A DNA stretch of 49,087 bases. It comes from CAG-390 sp964522215. Its GTDB lineage: Bacteria > Bacillota > Clostridia > Oscillospirales > CAG-272. Position 1 is the stretch's first letter; the number at the start of each line of letters is the position of its first letter. This document shows, piece by piece, positions 1-9,212 of this stretch. Made by a program: the position numbers and the translations under genes. The notes beneath the pieces were generated by a model. The model made no database searches and was not told the DNA's origin. It saw only the letters and a program-made list of their open reading frames with translations. Location: NCBI GenBank assembly GCA_964522215.1, contig CAZFVR010000011.1:1-49087 (forward strand). Reading direction: 5' to 3'.

Positions 1-247
1 CCGCAAAAAGGAACCCATGCATGGTGGGATAATCCTTCTGAATCTGAGCCAGAATTTTGCTGACATTGTTCTTGCCCTCGGAGTCGGTATCTGCCTGAAA
101 ATCCGAGCCTGCCAGGACATATACGGTTTTTTCCTCCGCCGCCGCTGCGCCGATGGTGAACCCGAACAGCGAAGCCGGCAAGGCGGCTACTACCATTACG
201 ATAAACAGCAGGGAGGCTGTAAAGCGTTTGATGGAAAATTCTTTCAT
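1..247 (-). CDS. Exported metallophosphoesterase-like protein (5' part, runs off window)
   Basis: Only the first 82 codons are in the window; the gene continues past position 1. The protein starts with a basic stretch (MKEFSIKRF) and a hydrophobic signal segment at residues 10-32 ending near GAAAAEE, so export is expected. The mature part begins with a beta strand followed by VLAGSDFQ at about residue 40 and then an amphipathic segment (VSKILAQI). This layout resembles the N-terminus of calcineurin-like phosphoesterases, where the first strand carries the initial metal-binding Asp. The ATG at 247 is preceded by GGAAAGGA at a good distance. The catalytic core lies outside the window, so the family call is tentative; another secreted hydrolase is possible. 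Confidence 0.6.
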   Translation of the reverse strand, partial: MKEFSIKRFTASLLFIVMVVAALPASLFGFTIGAAAAEEKTVYVLAGSDFQADTDSEGKNNVSKILAQIQKDYPTMHGFLFA

Positions 248-277
248 TGGTCTTTTGATCCTTTCCGAATAATATAT

Positions 278-430
278 TTATATAAAGCCTTCATGCGGGG
301 CTTGCCCGCAGGCGGCGCTGATCTTTTTGCGCGATGAAAAAAGGACTCCGGGCGGCGCTTGCGCACAAAACCTCACGTGAGCCTCCGATATGCTCGGCGC
401 TCCTCGTGCCCTCAATATCACCTTCATCAT
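278..430 (-). CDS. Possible 50-codon leader ORF upstream of the phosphoesterase
   Basis: Two consecutive ATG codons at 430 and 427 follow a textbook AAAAGGAG site at 7 nt. The 50-residue product is Arg- and Cys-containing (starts MMKVILRARG) and resembles no family I know. It lies in the roughly 260-nt leader between the promoter at 513-541 and the start of the phosphoesterase, and stops 30 nt before it. Translation of a leader peptide, or simply a strong chance RBS, are both possible. Composition is GC-rich with no hydrophobic segment. Confidence 0.3.
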   Translation of the reverse strand: MMKVILRARGAPSISEAHVRFCAQAPPGVLFSSRKKISAACGQAPHEGFI

Positions 431-512
431 TTTCACTCCTTTTGCGGTTACACGACAGCCAGCGGCTTTAGCAAACGGTCGGTAACAAGAATGCAAACCA
501 ATACTCAATGAC

Positions 513-541
513 ATTATATCATTTCTTGCAAGAAAAATCAA
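513..541 (-). promoter_or_regulatory. Sigma-A-type promoter for the phosphoesterase transcript
   Basis: Reading the minus strand, TTGATT is followed by a 17-nt spacer and a perfect TATAAT. The start point would fall near 506, giving a long leader before the start codon at 247. Confidence 0.6.
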
Positions 542-699
542 GTACTTTTGCATTATTTAATAATTTTTTTTGCGGATAATAAGAAAGCTCCCTCAGATAA
601 TGCCCCGCGCCGCCGCGCTCGCCTGCATTTAGCCTTTTTGTTGTATAATCATCTCGCTTTCTTGTGTGTTTTTCTTGCAATTTGATATACAATAAAGCA

Positions 700-748
700 A
701 GCGGCAGCTCAATACCTTTCGGTAAAAAGCTGCCGCTTTTTTCTTTTT
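700..748. terminator. Intrinsic terminator-like hairpin
   Basis: A 10-bp stem (700-709 with 728-737, AGCGGCAGCT and its complement) has an 18-nt loop and a T-rich run on the plus side. On the minus strand, which is the direction of the beta-helix gene ending at 823, the following tract is weaker (TTGCTTTATT). It most likely ends that gene's transcript. Confidence 0.5.
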
Positions 749-822
749 GGGGCTTCCTTAATGAGACAGCACCATTTTTTATGGGATCGGAGCACCGGAC
801 TGCTGCCGCGCTGTTTTGTTTT

Positions 823-2868
823 TTAATTAAACTTTGCCACGATGGTAAGTGAGGTGGAATACTCCTGCTTACCGTTCTTTTCGGTCAGCTTGCCGGTAGT
901 TACCTCGTATCCCGCAAAGGTCTTGCCCTCGTCGGCAACAGGTGTCAGCACCAAGTCACCGCCCGCGTTTACCGTCATCTCAAGTATGCCGCCCTCTGAT
1001 TTGAACTTAAGAGTACCGTCAGCTGCGCCGGTATATTTAAGCGTCATGCCGCCCTCGCCCTCAAGACGTACATTTGACGGGCAGGTGCGGGAGACCGTTA
1101 CGGTATATTTGCGCTTGTAGTTTGTCATATAAGTGCATCCCACCGCTCTGGCATTGGGGATAAGCACACCGTCAACAGTCGTGCCGGAGGACTCTGCCCC
1201 GCCCTCTACCGTATTATCCTCGCACAAAAGACCAACAACATAGTTGAACGCAAAATAGGTTCCCCTGCCGCCAAAGCCATCTGTGACCTTAATGCTGTTG
1301 CCGCGCACGCAAAGATCCTCGATCCTGTTGGCGGTGACGAGATATCCGCGGTAGTAGCTTGCCGGCTCGGTATACCATTGGGTGTACATGTGTCCGCTGT
1401 CATATGTGGCATCAAAGCTGTAGTTATTTGAGATGGCCGAGACCGCATAGCGCATGGCAGATGCCGCGCCAAACTCAAACTCGTTATTCTCAATGACCGT
1501 GCCTATAGAGCCTTGGCAGGCGAATTTTTGCGCATAATATGCCGTGACCTTGCTGCCCGCCGCGTTTTTAGCCTCTACGGTCACATCCGCGTTTTTAAGC
1601 ACCAGCGAGATCATTGCGGGCATGGCATCCGGGGAGAGGCAGTTATCACGGTTGGATACAAAACGGTTACCGCTTATCTCCACACCGCTGTAGGCGGGGT
1701 ATCTTATTGCCGAGCAACGGCAGTTATCAAACACGTTGCCTACTATCCTGCAGCCTGTAACGGCAGATGTATGCACCTGACTATGATGGCCAATGGCGTA
1801 TGTGGGAGCATCATATTTATCACTCTTGCCGAAATAGCAGTAGCTTATCTCTACATTGGCAGATGCGTAATACTCGCCCGCATCAAACTTTGACATGGGG
1901 TTACTGCCGCTGCCTATCGCGCCCGGGCTGGTCAGCTCTACCTGAATGACCTCGGCGGTGGTATTGTTATTTGTATAATTATAGCCCACAAACATGCACT
2001 CGGTGATAGTCACATTGGTACTGCCCGTGACCTGTATGGCGTGATTGTTGGGGCAATCCTTAAGGATGACGTTTTTAAGCAGAACATTATCCGCACAGCA
2101 CCAAATAAAGCAACGGTTTTTGCCCTGCATATCCAGCATACCGCCGGTTATCTCAAAGTCCGAGCAGCCGTTGCGGCCGTAGTCGTGGCCCGCGTGGTTG
2201 ATAAACATATCCCCGCCGCCATCGGTACGCAGTATGGCAAGCGAGCCGCGATTTACCGCGTTTTGTGCGCCGGATGCGGCATAATCCTTGGTGTAGTCGT
2301 TCAGCACGCCCTCAAGGCGAAGATCAACGCCCTCGCGCAGCCGGATCAGGCTGATAAGATATACGCCGCGGGGGATATAGACCGTGCCGCCGTTTGGCAG
2401 TGAATCTATAGCCTTTTGCAGCCTTTCAGAGTCGCTCGCGCCAACGGGAAGATCAAGCTCTTTGATATTTATCGAATTCTCCGGGCGAGTGTAGCTGCCG
2501 CTGTGCGAGATGCCCGCCTCCGGGTCGCACACAACACTAAGGGCAAACTCCTCGCCGTATGTATTTTTTACGATAACATCCGCCGCGCCCGCACCTGTGG
2601 CGGTGAGTATGACCTCGCCATCCATCACATGCGACTCGACTACTGCCGGGTCGGCGCTTACGGCCGAGTGAGGCGTGGCACCCAGCTCACTCGCGGTGAT
2701 ATTCACGCTCTGCCCCAAAAGCTTTGAAAGATCCACGGTCGTCTCCGGCGCATCCGTGCTATCCTCCGGATCATTTGTGCCGCCGGGTGTGCAGGCGGAA
2801 AACACCATGAGTGCCACCGCCAAAAAAAGCACGGCAATACCTGATAACAGCAATCTTTTATTTTTCAT
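823..2868 (-). CDS. Surface lipoprotein with right-handed parallel beta-helix
   Basis: This 681-residue protein has a signal peptide with lipobox VFSAC (lipidated Cys26) and an Asp/Thr-rich linker, so it should be anchored outside the membrane. Residues 45-115 look like a Big-type domain. From about 135 the sequence DSERLQKAIDSLPNGGTVYI leads into a parallel beta-helix of the pectate-lyase/GH28-like type, with repeated short Asn/Gly-rich turns up to about residue 560. The C-terminus (about 600-681) resembles an InlB-type bacterial repeat (KTFAGYEV). Proteins of this type act on or bind polysaccharides such as pectin. I cannot point to a specific catalytic set, so the substrate is unknown. It is divergent from the FAD oxidoreductase gene and has its own promoter. 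Confidence 0.85.
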   Translation of the reverse strand: MKNKRLLLSGIAVLFLAVALMVFSACTPGGTNDPEDSTDAPETTVDLSKLLGQSVNITASELGATPHSAVSADPAVVESHVMDGEVILTATGAGAADVIVKNTYGEEFALSVVCDPEAGISHSGSYTRPENSINIKELDLPVGASDSERLQKAIDSLPNGGTVYIPRGVYLISLIRLREGVDLRLEGVLNDYTKDYAASGAQNAVNRGSLAILRTDGGGDMFINHAGHDYGRNGCSDFEITGGMLDMQGKNRCFIWCCADNVLLKNVILKDCPNNHAIQVTGSTNVTITECMFVGYNYTNNNTTAEVIQVELTSPGAIGSGSNPMSKFDAGEYYASANVEISYCYFGKSDKYDAPTYAIGHHSQVHTSAVTGCRIVGNVFDNCRCSAIRYPAYSGVEISGNRFVSNRDNCLSPDAMPAMISLVLKNADVTVEAKNAAGSKVTAYYAQKFACQGSIGTVIENNEFEFGAASAMRYAVSAISNNYSFDATYDSGHMYTQWYTEPASYYRGYLVTANRIEDLCVRGNSIKVTDGFGGRGTYFAFNYVVGLLCEDNTVEGGAESSGTTVDGVLIPNARAVGCTYMTNYKRKYTVTVSRTCPSNVRLEGEGGMTLKYTGAADGTLKFKSEGGILEMTVNAGGDLVLTPVADEGKTFAGYEVTTGKLTEKNGKQEYSTSLTIVAKFN

Positions 2869-2977
2869 AAAGCTCGCCTCCGTTCGTATTTGCGTTTTTT
2901 GCGATTTTTATTGTTCTTTTCAGCTCGGATCTTCGGAGCCGAGCCGCTTTGATGGGGCATTCCGCCCCTCTTTTAGT

Positions 2978-3006
2978 ATTTTAGCATCGAGGAGATGATT
3001 TGTCAA
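2978..3006 (-). promoter_or_regulatory. Promoter for the beta-helix lipoprotein
   Basis: The minus strand shows TTGACA, a 17-nt spacer and TAAAAT. Transcription would begin near 2971, about 100 nt before the start codon at 2868. Confidence 0.65.
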
Positions 3007-3035
3007 TAACCATACAAAGAAAAACTCAAAAAGGC

Positions 3036-3064
3036 TTGACTTTATCGCTCAAATATGAGATAAT
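3036..3064 (+). promoter_or_regulatory. Promoter for the FAD-dependent oxidoreductase
   Basis: TTGACT, a 17-nt spacer and GATAAT. It lies back to back with the divergent promoter at 2978-3006, only 30 nt apart, so the two genes could be co-regulated. Confidence 0.65.
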
Positions 3065-3144
3065 ATAATATGTAATAGAATGATCATATTGCGCTCCGAC
3101 CGATCAGCGACCGCTCGGGGCGGATACTACGAAAGGAACTAAAA

Positions 3145-4989
3145 ATGACACGGTACGAAGAAAAGCAGTACGAGTTTGTAGTTGTTGGCGGCGGCATGTC
3201 CGGCCTTTGCGCCGCAATAACGGCTGCAAGACACGGCACACACACCGCACTTATCCACGCGCGCCCCGTGCTTGGCGGCAACGCCTCCAGCGAAATAAGA
3301 ATACACATCTCCGGCGCGGACCAAAGCCTAAAGCAGCCCGACTACGCAGAGGGCGGGCTCGTTTACGAGCTTATGTCCGAAAACAAGGCTCACAACGACA
3401 CCTTTAACTATTCATTTTGGGACACCGTCCTTTTTGAAAAAGCAAAGGCAGAGCCGCTGCTTGATGTTTACTTTAACACGGTAATGTATGATGTTGAGAC
3501 AGAGGACGACAGGATAATAGCCATCCGTTGCTTCCAGGAAACGACAGAGATGCGCTACCGCATATCTGCGCCGATATTTGCCGACTGCACCGGTAACGGC
3601 ACACTTGGCTACTTTGCGGGCGCAGAGTTCAAGCAGGGCAGCGAATCCAAATACGAATACGGCGAGCCACACGCTCCCGAGGAGCCCAACAACGAGCGCA
3701 TGGGTAACACCATACTCATGAAAGCGGTAAACATGGGGCACCCCGTCAGCTACACTCCCCCCAAGTTTGCCAAAAAGCTGACCGAGCATCAGCTCCGCTA
3801 TCGCGTACACTCCAAGACCATGAAGGTGGATGCCAGCATGGCACCGGACCCCGAGGAGTGGCTGCGCCTTTCCGCCTGCAGCTGTGCCGCCGTTGACTAC
3901 GGCTACTGGTGGCTTGAGCTTATGGGAGACGGCGATGATATAATCCTTGATTACGAAAAGATCCGCGACGATCTTTACGCCTACGCCTACGGTCTTTGGG
4001 ACCACATTAAAAACGGCGGCGACCACGGCGCGGATAACTATGCCCTGCAGTGGGTCGGCGCACTCCCCGGAATGCGCGAGAGCCGCCGCCTGATGGGTGA
4101 CTATGTGCTGACAGAGAGCGACATCCTTGAGCACCGCATGTTTGACGATGCCGTTTGCTACGGCGGTTGGTGCGTCGATCTGCACGCCGCACACGGCCTG
4201 CTTGATTTTGATCTGCTCCCCTCCGACTGCCACCACTTCCTCGGCGTTTACACCATCCCCTACCGCTGCTACTATTCAAAGAACATAAAGAACCTTTACA
4301 TGGCCGGCCGTGATATAAGCACATCAAAGCTGGGGCTTGCCTCCACTCGTATTATCGGCTGCTGTGCCCTGGGCGGCGAGGCCGTCGGTAAGGCCGCCGC
4401 GCTCTGCCGCAAGTACGGCTGTGAGCCGCGTGCGCTGACACCTCATATCGGCGAGCTGCAGCAAATGATACTCCGCGACGGCGGCTATCTGCCCAATGTT
4501 AAAAACACGGACGGCAAGGATCTTTGCCTGCGTGCCACCGCCACAGCGTCCTCAAGCGTTGCGGGCGGCGAACCCGAGAACGTTATAAACGGCGTATCGA
4601 GAAAGATAGGCGAGGACAGCAATGCATGGATCACCGAGGGTATATCGGCAGACGGTGAGACACTCTCCCTGAAGCTTGACGGCCGATATGTTGTAAAAGA
4701 GGTATCCCTTGATTTTGAATCCAACTTTGCCTACCCGATACGCGTGACAATGTCCGCAAACCGCCAGGAGCAGCAGCGCATAGGTGTAGCACCCGAGCTT
4801 GTACGCGATTATGATGTTATCTGCATGCTTGAGGGGCGCGAGGTATCACGCACCGAGGTGCGCGGCAACTATCAAAGACACAATGTTGTGGCTTTAAATC
4901 CCGTGGGCTGTGACGAGATAAAGATCTGCGTGCATGCCACCAACGGCGCACCCGGCATCGTTATCCACGAGGTAAGAGCCTACGCTTGA
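3145..4989 (+). CDS. FAD-dependent oxidoreductase with C-terminal carbohydrate-binding-like domain
   Basis: The 614-residue protein begins with a Rossmann dinucleotide motif (GGGMSG, Gly15/17/20), followed by VLGGNASSEIR. The C-terminal half of the flavin domain has YMAGRDIS and an Arg/Gly-rich ending (STRIIGCCALGGEAVG) typical of the FAD_oxidored (PF12831) family. Residues from about 455 (ATASSSVAGGEPENVINGV) look like a discoidin-type beta-sandwich. No signal peptide is visible, so it is probably cytoplasmic. Members are common in Clostridia and Bacteroidota sugar-utilisation loci, but the substrate is usually unknown. AAAGGA lies 8 nt before the ATG. A perfect palindromic terminator follows the stop. 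Confidence 0.88.
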   Translation: MTRYEEKQYEFVVVGGGMSGLCAAITAARHGTHTALIHARPVLGGNASSEIRIHISGADQSLKQPDYAEGGLVYELMSENKAHNDTFNYSFWDTVLFEKAKAEPLLDVYFNTVMYDVETEDDRIIAIRCFQETTEMRYRISAPIFADCTGNGTLGYFAGAEFKQGSESKYEYGEPHAPEEPNNERMGNTILMKAVNMGHPVSYTPPKFAKKLTEHQLRYRVHSKTMKVDASMAPDPEEWLRLSACSCAAVDYGYWWLELMGDGDDIILDYEKIRDDLYAYAYGLWDHIKNGGDHGADNYALQWVGALPGMRESRRLMGDYVLTESDILEHRMFDDAVCYGGWCVDLHAAHGLLDFDLLPSDCHHFLGVYTIPYRCYYSKNIKNLYMAGRDISTSKLGLASTRIIGCCALGGEAVGKAAALCRKYGCEPRALTPHIGELQQMILRDGGYLPNVKNTDGKDLCLRATATASSSVAGGEPENVINGVSRKIGEDSNAWITEGISADGETLSLKLDGRYVVKEVSLDFESNFAYPIRVTMSANRQEQQRIGVAPELVRDYDVICMLEGREVSRTEVRGNYQRHNVVALNPVGCDEIKICVHATNGAPGIVIHEVRAYA

Positions 4990-5040
4990 TCGATCTATCT
5001 ATCGAGCCAAGGCAGATCATTTTTAAAATAATCATATTAA

Positions 5041-5080
5041 AAACCATACCGGTCGCCCCGCGGGGCGACCGGTATGGTTT
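5041..5080. terminator. Perfect 40-nt palindrome, bidirectional terminator
   Basis: Positions 5041-5060 are the exact reverse complement of 5061-5080. The outer ends are AAACC and GGTTT and a T-rich tract (TTTATTCTTTTT) follows on the plus strand. It lies between convergent genes, as expected of a shared terminator. Confidence 0.85.
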
Positions 5081-5118
5081 TATTCTTTTTATGGGATAAG
5101 ACGGGGCAGGAGCGGCAT

Positions 5119-6171
5119 TCACCACTTATCGCTTCCGTCCTCCGGGATAACGCGACGCATGGCCTCGATGGCACATTCTATCATGCTGTCATCAGGCTCG
5201 CGGGTGGTGATATGCTGCAGCCACACACCGGGGGCTGATATGATGCGGGTAAAGAGGTTATCATGCCTGCCGGCAAGCTTTAAAAGCTCATAGCCGATGC
5301 CCATGATGAGCGGCAGGAGCGCAAGGCTTATCAGCGTGCGCAGGACAACGTTCAAAACGCGGCTCTCTACGATGGTTGCGGGAATGAACATAGTAACGAG
5401 CATTGAAACAAGGAGCATAAGTATCAAAAAGGATGTGCCGCAGCGCGGGTGAAAACGCCGCTGTGCGCGAACATTTGCCACTGTAAGCTCAAGTCCCTTT
5501 TCATAGCAAAAAATGGTCTTATGCTCGGCACCGTGGTACATAAAGGTGCGCTTGATGTCCTTCATTAAAGATATGAGCGCCATGTAGGCCACAAGGATGA
5601 TCATCTTCACCACGCCGGTAAACGCAGCGCGTATCAGCGAGTAGCCGTAGCCGGGGCCGCCAAGCGTGGGGACGGCGCGGGTGAGCAGCTCGTAGAGCGT
5701 TTCGGGTATGACCTTAAAGAGGAACAGCGCAAGCAGCAAGCCTATCACGGTGGCGCAGATCATTATCGTGTTCATAAGCCCTGACGAGATCTCGCCGTCG
5801 TCCTTGCCGTCCTTGGCGGTTGCTTGGTCATCTGCTTTTTCTGTTGTTTCTGTTTTCTCTGTGTTTTCGGTATCGGCGGCATCCCCCGAAGTCTCCTCAA
5901 AGCCCGATATCTCTGCCGAGCGCATAAGCGAACGGTAGCCGTCGATCATTGAATCCACAAAGTTAAATACGCCGCGAATTATCGGCCACTTTGTGATGGC
6001 GGGGCGGGTGTTGACCTTGTTTTTGCTTTCCTCAAGGCAGATCGAGCCGTCCGGGCGGCGCACTGCCATGGCGGTCTTTTGCGGGCCGCGCATCATGATG
6101 CCCTCAATGAGTGCCTGCCCGCCGATGGAGGTCTTTATAGCCGCCTTAGATCTTTTATCTTTTCCTGACAT
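5119..6171 (-). CDS. DUF1385 family integral membrane protein
   Basis: The 350-residue product matches DUF1385: the N-terminal GGQALIEGIMMRGP block, the central YHGAEHKTIFCYE and the RFHPRCGTSFL block before paired membrane helices are diagnostic. At least four hydrophobic segments are visible (about 130-155, 180-205, 245-270, 275-300). Between the N-terminal domain and the first helix is a Glu/Thr/Lys-rich low-complexity insertion (about 93-127). The family is widespread in Bacillota and often sits beside prfA/prmC, which are absent here; its role is unknown. AAAGGA precedes the ATG by 8 nt. Confidence 0.92.
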   Translation of the reverse strand: MSGKDKRSKAAIKTSIGGQALIEGIMMRGPQKTAMAVRRPDGSICLEESKNKVNTRPAITKWPIIRGVFNFVDSMIDGYRSLMRSAEISGFEETSGDAADTENTEKTETTEKADDQATAKDGKDDGEISSGLMNTIMICATVIGLLLALFLFKVIPETLYELLTRAVPTLGGPGYGYSLIRAAFTGVVKMIILVAYMALISLMKDIKRTFMYHGAEHKTIFCYEKGLELTVANVRAQRRFHPRCGTSFLILMLLVSMLVTMFIPATIVESRVLNVVLRTLISLALLPLIMGIGYELLKLAGRHDNLFTRIISAPGVWLQHITTREPDDSMIECAIEAMRRVIPEDGSDKW

Positions 6172-6447
6172 ATTTTATTTCCTTTCACACCGACCCTGTG
6201 GGTCGATACTCATATTATAAGCTATCTTTGTGAACACACCATGAATTGCAAAGTACACAAGAATAAATATAAACCGCGGCACGCAAAAATCCACGCGGCC
6301 GGATATTTGCCCGGTCGCTGTACAATTACTACATATTGCGCCCCCAATTATACTTTTTCGGCACATCTTGCGTTTTTGCTGGAAAATATTGGTAATTTAT
6401 AACAAATATCGAACCGCATTTTTGTGCAGGATTTTATCATTTTATTC

Positions 6448-6476
6448 TTGCATTTTTTGGTATTATTTGGTATAAT
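6448..6476 (+). promoter_or_regulatory. Promoter for spo0A
   Basis: TTGCAT, a 17-nt spacer and perfect TATAAT. A near-match to the Spo0A box (TGTCAAA at 6482-6488; consensus TGTCGAA) follows at once, which would allow autoregulation, but one mismatch in seven bases can arise by chance. Confidence 0.65.
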
Positions 6477-6514
6477 ATAAATGTCAAATACCGGTAAATA
6501 ACGGAGGAAAGAGA

Positions 6515-7294
6515 ATGGATAACACGACAAAGATAGTAATAGCTGATGAAAATGCGCAAATGCGCAGGACTATTGGCGAGGGTTTGCGTCGCGCGGGGCT
6601 TACTGCCATATTTGAAGCCTCTAACGGCGAAGAAGCGATAGAGCTGATATCCCGCATACATCCGGCGGTGGCTTTGGTGGATATATGGCTCTCAAAGCTT
6701 GACGGGATAGGCGTTGTAAGGAGCGCCGCGGGGCTGAGGTTCGAGGAGGATGCACCGCCCGCGTTTATAGTCATGTCCGCAATATCCAACCAAAATATTT
6801 TTATTGAGGCTATGAATGCGGGTGCTGACCTTTGCCTTATCAAGCCGATAGACAGTGACAGCCTTGCCGACCACATTAAAAGCATCCTGCGCACGCGTTC
6901 GGGCAATGCCGGTGCGGGCGGGGTGGATATAGACCGCACACCGGATATTGAAACACAGGTGACAAAGATAATCCACCAAATAGGCGTACCGGCACACATA
7001 AAGGGATACCAATACCTGCGCACTGCTATACTTATGACGGTAAGGGACAGCGAGGTGATAAACTCGGTAACAAAGGTTCTCTACCCCACAGTGGCGGAGA
7101 AATACCAGACCACCACCTCAAGGGTAGAGCGCGCCATACGCCACGCAATAGAAGTTGCGTGGGATCGCGGCGATGTTGAAACGCTGAACTCGTATTTCGG
7201 CTACACTATACAAAACGACCGCGGCAAGCCGACAAACTCGGAGTTTATCGCAATGATAGCAGACAATTTGCGCCTAAAGTATAAGCTTTTTTAA
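6515..7294 (+). CDS. spo0A: Sporulation master regulator Spo0A
   Basis: The 259-residue protein has a receiver domain (about 5-125) with acidic pocket Asp11/Glu12, phosphoacceptor Asp56 (VALVDIW), Ser88 and Lys110 (LIKP). This is followed by the highly conserved Spo0A DNA-binding domain: IGVPAHIKGYQYLR, VTKVLYP, SRVERAIRHAIEVAWDRG, then GKPTNSEFIAMIAD. When phosphorylated, Spo0A binds 0A boxes and commits the cell to sporulation. GGAGGAAAG lies just upstream of the ATG. Unusually, the common clostridial neighbour spoIVB is not adjacent; the flanking genes are DUF1385 and a flippase, both on the other strand, so spo0A is a monocistron here. Confidence 0.97.
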   Translation: MDNTTKIVIADENAQMRRTIGEGLRRAGLTAIFEASNGEEAIELISRIHPAVALVDIWLSKLDGIGVVRSAAGLRFEEDAPPAFIVMSAISNQNIFIEAMNAGADLCLIKPIDSDSLADHIKSILRTRSGNAGAGGVDIDRTPDIETQVTKIIHQIGVPAHIKGYQYLRTAILMTVRDSEVINSVTKVLYPTVAEKYQTTTSRVERAIRHAIEVAWDRGDVETLNSYFGYTIQNDRGKPTNSEFIAMIADNLRLKYKLF

Positions 7295-7322
7295 TGCATT
7301 TGAATGCTCACAGCAGAACACT

Positions 7323-7363
7323 GCCCCATTCGGAAGTACATCTCCGAATGGGGCGGCTTTTAT
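7323..7363 (+). terminator. Intrinsic terminator after spo0A
   Basis: A 12-bp stem (7323-7334 with 7343-7354), 8-nt loop, then GGCTTTTATT. It overlaps the stop codon of the convergent flippase gene. Confidence 0.8.
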
Positions 7364-9009
7364 TCTATCGGGTCGTTATTCTTTATTCCGACGGCGGGTG
7401 TCTTTTTGCTCTCACGGCCGAAGATTCGGCTGACGAGCCATGTGACAAGCTCACCGTCTATCCCGCCCGTGGCGTACAAAAAGGCCAAAAACAAAAGAAG
7501 TGCCGCAATGATATGCAAAGCAAGGGTCAAGGCCGCGGGGAGGGCAACCCCTATTGTTTCTCCCCCTGCGCTGTGCCACACGCCAAAGAGCAGGGTGGCG
7601 GTGGCAGTGGCGCCGATCACCGACAAAAGCGGTGCCACCACCCAACGATATATCTGCGGGCGCATGCCGCAAATGCGCAGCAGTCTTGCCGCGCTGAGCC
7701 CGAAATTAACAAGCTCACTGATATACAGCACCGCTATATAGCCGTAGATCCCCAGTGCCGGTACGAGCAGTGCCACCAGCCCCGCCGACAGCGCGGCATC
7801 CGCGATATTGACATTCATGGTAAAGACCTGCTCACCCAGCCCCTTGAGCATTGAATCGGTCACGGTATCAAGATACATAACAGGCATGAGCGGCCCAAGG
7901 GTGCGTATGAGCCTTGATGCCTCCGCCGAACCGTAAAGCACCTGCCCCAGCTCATCCGCAAAGCAGATGAACACCCCCGCCGCGCCGATACCGAATATAA
8001 GAGTGAGCCGCCACACCCTGGCGGAGATATAGCTTATCCTGCGCCGCTGACCGAGGGATGCGGCGGCACTCATCTCCGGCAACAGCATACCCGTGACCGA
8101 GTTTATCATGGCATAGGGGAACATCACCACCGGCATTACCATGGCATTCAGCATGCCGTACGCCGCCAGTGCCTCGCCGCGCCCCGCGCCGTATTTTTGG
8201 AGACCGCGCGGTATCAGGATATGCTCGATGGTGGTCAGGGCGGATCTTACATACGAGCTGACCGACACCGGCAGTGCGTTTTGCAGCAGGCGGCGGGTGC
8301 TCTCCCTGCCGCCAAAGCGCGACCTGCCATGCCCCATATGCGCCGAAAGGTCCAGCCGATATAATATGTATCCCACAAACGCGGAGGCGACCTCGGATAT
8401 CACGCTGCCAAGCACTAAGGCAGTACAGCAATGCTCTGCCCCAAGCGGCAACAGCCGCGCTATAAGGCGGGTAACGCAAAAGATCTTTACCGCTTGCTCA
8501 CACAGCTGGGAGACGGCACTCTTCCAAACTCGGCGCACGGCGGAGAAATAGCCTGACAGCGCCGAGGATATGGCAATTGCCGGCAGTGAGATGCCAAGCA
8601 GACGAAGCGGCAGGACGGTACGCTCCTCCGCCAGCCACTGCCGCCCGATATATCCGCCTCCAAGGATCAAAAGTGCCGCCGCGGCAAGTCCGAACAGGGT
8701 GGCGTAGCAAAGAGCGCGGCGGAGTGCCGCACGCGCAGTACCGCCGCCATCTCCCTCTCCATCTCCCTCTCCTATCGCCTCAGCTACGGTCCGCGCCGTG
8801 GCAAGGTTTATACCGGAGGTGGCAAACGTGAGGGCAAAGCCCCATACGCCCATGATGAGCGAGTAAAGCCCCATGACCTCCGCCCCCACGCGATTGGATA
8901 TCCACACGCTAAAGCCCACTCCGACCGCCCGCATGACGATGGCCGCCGCCGACATGAGTATTGAATTGTAAATAAGGCTTCGCGCGCGCCCTCCACTTGG
9001 CTGTGGCAT
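7360..9009 (-). CDS. SpoVB/MATE-like polysaccharide flippase (MVF superfamily)
   Basis: About 549 residues with roughly 12-14 hydrophobic segments. It begins with a typical SpoVB-like first helix (SLIYNSILMSAAAIVMRAVG) and continues with GLYSLIMGVWGFALTFATSG, as in stage V sporulation protein B and other lipid-linked oligosaccharide flippases. Such proteins flip precursors for spore cortex or surface polysaccharide. The open frame extends to a TTG at 9078, but the upstream residues are Cys/Arg-rich and there is no RBS there. I chose the ATG at 9009, after a G-rich stretch; 9042 is an alternative. A repeated Gly/Glu/Asp linker (IGEGDGEGDGGG) interrupts the second and third helices. Confidence 0.85.
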   Translation of the reverse strand: MPQPSGGRARSLIYNSILMSAAAIVMRAVGVGFSVWISNRVGAEVMGLYSLIMGVWGFALTFATSGINLATARTVAEAIGEGDGEGDGGGTARAALRRALCYATLFGLAAAALLILGGGYIGRQWLAEERTVLPLRLLGISLPAIAISSALSGYFSAVRRVWKSAVSQLCEQAVKIFCVTRLIARLLPLGAEHCCTALVLGSVISEVASAFVGYILYRLDLSAHMGHGRSRFGGRESTRRLLQNALPVSVSSYVRSALTTIEHILIPRGLQKYGAGRGEALAAYGMLNAMVMPVVMFPYAMINSVTGMLLPEMSAAASLGQRRRISYISARVWRLTLIFGIGAAGVFICFADELGQVLYGSAEASRLIRTLGPLMPVMYLDTVTDSMLKGLGEQVFTMNVNIADAALSAGLVALLVPALGIYGYIAVLYISELVNFGLSAARLLRICGMRPQIYRWVVAPLLSVIGATATATLLFGVWHSAGGETIGVALPAALTLALHIIAALLLFLAFLYATGGIDGELVTWLVSRIFGRESKKTPAVGIKNNDPIE

Positions 9010-9212
9010 CTCCCCGCCCCCCGCATTTCCGACACAGGACATCGCAACAACGCCGCATCGCGTGCATCGTCGGTACAACGGATATCGCGCATGTCATATA
9101 TCGAATATATCATTTTTTTAATCATATGCATCGGCGGCACGCTTAATACCCACACTGCGGGGCACTACGTGAAAGTTTTAGCTCAACATCAAGAAAAAAA
9201 TGTCTTTATTTA

